From an uncultured Treponema sp. (GTDB lineage: Bacteria > Spirochaetota > Spirochaetia > Treponematales > Treponemataceae): a DNA stretch of 21,694 bases. The notes beneath the pieces were generated by a model. The model worked only from the letters and a program-made list of their open reading frames with translations, had not been told where the DNA came from and did no database searches. The stretch covers positions 1-21,694 of the forward strand of contig CALBGU010000121.1 in assembly GCA_937893155.1 (NCBI GenBank), written 5' to 3'. Below, one piece after another: positions 21,191-21,694 of the stretch. Each line of letters starts with the position of its first letter. The stretch's first letter is position 1. A program made the translations under genes and the position numbers.

Positions 21191-21547
21191 TCAGCCGAAA
21201 TATTCCTGCATCAGTGCCTTGTAGAGCATTTCCGCTTTTTCAAGCGACTTCTGCGCCTTTGCTTTTTGCACATCCACCGCACGCACAAACTCGGCGAATT
21301 TTTCCTGCATTTCTTTTTCTGAACTGAAATGGGCAGTTTTCCATAATGCTTTTTGCTTGCTTTTATCGTTTTCTTGTTTGATTACGTTGTCATAAAATTG
21401 ATTTCTTTCAAAAAGACGGTTATTATAGATTCGTCGGCAACAGCCAAAGGTTTTGTTGATAAGCAACTCTTGTTGCTCGGTAGGATATATTCGTAATTTT
21501 AATGCTCTATGCTGTTTTTCAGCAGTTGATACTAATTTATTCAACAT
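21191..21547 (-). pseudogene. in-frame chimera of TnpB N-terminus and HsdS C-terminus
   Basis: A 118-residue open frame joins two unrelated pieces. Residues about 12-72 (HRALKLRIYPTEQQELLI, NKTFGCCRRIYNNRL) match the N-terminal helix-turn-helix region of IS200/IS605-type TnpB (OrfB), the RNA-guided nuclease of such elements; the catalytic RuvC and zinc-finger parts are absent. Residues about 76-118 (QEKFAEFVRAVDVQKAKAQK, then SLEKAEMLYKALMQEYFG) match the C-terminal conserved helix of type I restriction specificity subunits (HsdS). The junction is near 21307-21334. AAGG precedes the ATG at 21547. No tnpA, rest of hsdS, hsdM or hsdR is present in the window. I read it as debris of an insertion or recombination in a restriction locus; a translated small protein cannot be excluded. 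Confidence 0.75.
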
Positions 21548-21573
21548 AATCAATACCTTTTCTATTGGTTGTG

Positions 21574-21621
21574 CTAGAGGGTAATTAGAACGCCGTCTTC
21601 AATTTCCAAAATGTCTTCCAT
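21574..21621 (-). CDS. 15-codon ORF upstream of the TnpB-HsdS chimera
   Basis: An open frame for MEDILEIEDGVLITL with a GAGGAG ribosome site 8 nt before its ATG at 21621, ending 26 bp before the chimera start. It may be a leader peptide or the broken start of a longer gene; some BspA-type leucine-rich-repeat proteins begin in a similar way, but this is only a resemblance. The remaining 21622-21694 shows no other gene. Confidence 0.35.
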   Translation of the reverse strand: MEDILEIEDGVLITL

Positions 21622-21628
21622 TGTTTTT

Positions 21629-21646
21629 CTCCTCGTATATTGGAGG
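21629..21646 (-). promoter_or_regulatory. hairpin that could mask the ribosome site of the 15-codon ORF
   Basis: On the minus strand CCTCC (21646-21642) can pair with the GAGGAG Shine-Dalgarno segment (21634-21629), 4-5 bp with a loop of about 8-9 nt. It is short and may be chance. Confidence 0.3.
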
Positions 21647-21694
21647 TGTTATTTTTGGTATGCTGGAAAAAGGAACTCTCTAAAATTGATATAG

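Overview
The window looks like a chromosomal segment of a spirochaete, most likely a Treponema-type host-associated species. This is inference from gene content: a spirochaete-style lipoprotein and TPR/Sel1 complement, a bactofilin, a DUF3943 outer-membrane-type protein, relaxed lipoboxes (FFSC, FASC), moderate-to-low GC with A/T-rich gaps, and good sigma70-type promoters (TTGACA-16/18-TATAAT). No rRNA gene, prophage, replication origin or CRISPR array is visible.

Layout. (1) 1-1150: a small coiled-coil protein gene, back-to-back terminators, then a convergent Phd/YefM-like antitoxin plus YafQ-like toxin module. (2) 1170-4480: housekeeping block: coaD, a YbjN-like secreted protein, rpmF-acpP-rnc, and a BI-1/YccA-type membrane protein. 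(3) 4560-4800: a tRNA-Ile(GAU)/tRNA-Ala(UGC) pair with its own promoter and terminator but no rRNA. (4) 4835-11536: an envelope-flavoured co-directional run: DUF3943 protein, large orphan lipoprotein, bactofilin, secreted TPR protein, and the tRNA methylthiotransferase mtaB. (5) 11533-16350, minus strand: a dual-sensor diguanylate cyclase (dCache plus SBP_bac_3 plus GGDEF) followed 28 bp later by a 777-residue secreted Sel1-repeat protein, probably one operon. (6) 16411-18200: a tandem NlpC/P60 protein whose first domain has lost all three catalytic positions, then a five-unit 42-bp hairpin-bearing tandem repeat, a bidirectional terminator and a dispersed-type inverted repeat. (7) 18241-20474, minus strand: a Sel1-repeat lipoprotein and an M24 Xaa-Pro aminopeptidase. 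(8) 20568-21694, minus strand: an accessory edge with a RelB/DinJ-YoeB toxin-antitoxin module next to an in-frame chimera of a TnpB N-terminus and a type I restriction specificity-subunit (HsdS) C-terminus, preceded by a 15-codon ORF whose ribosome binding site can be sequestered in a hairpin.

How the genes fit together. The core genes cover CoA and acyl-carrier supply, ribosomal protein L32, RNase III processing, and t6A-to-ms2t6A tRNA modification. The long plus-strand run and the cyclase/Sel1 operon point to envelope architecture and c-di-GMP signalling. The two ends of the window are accessory: two type II toxin-antitoxin modules, each joining antitoxin and toxin families that in E. coli have other partners, and the debris of an insertion sequence and a restriction locus. 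The most unusual signals are the TnpB-HsdS chimera, the 42-bp array in the 3' region of the NlpC gene, the dead-plus-live NlpC/P60 tandem, the cyclase with two different extracytoplasmic sensors, and promoters placed so close to start codons that their transcripts would be essentially leaderless.
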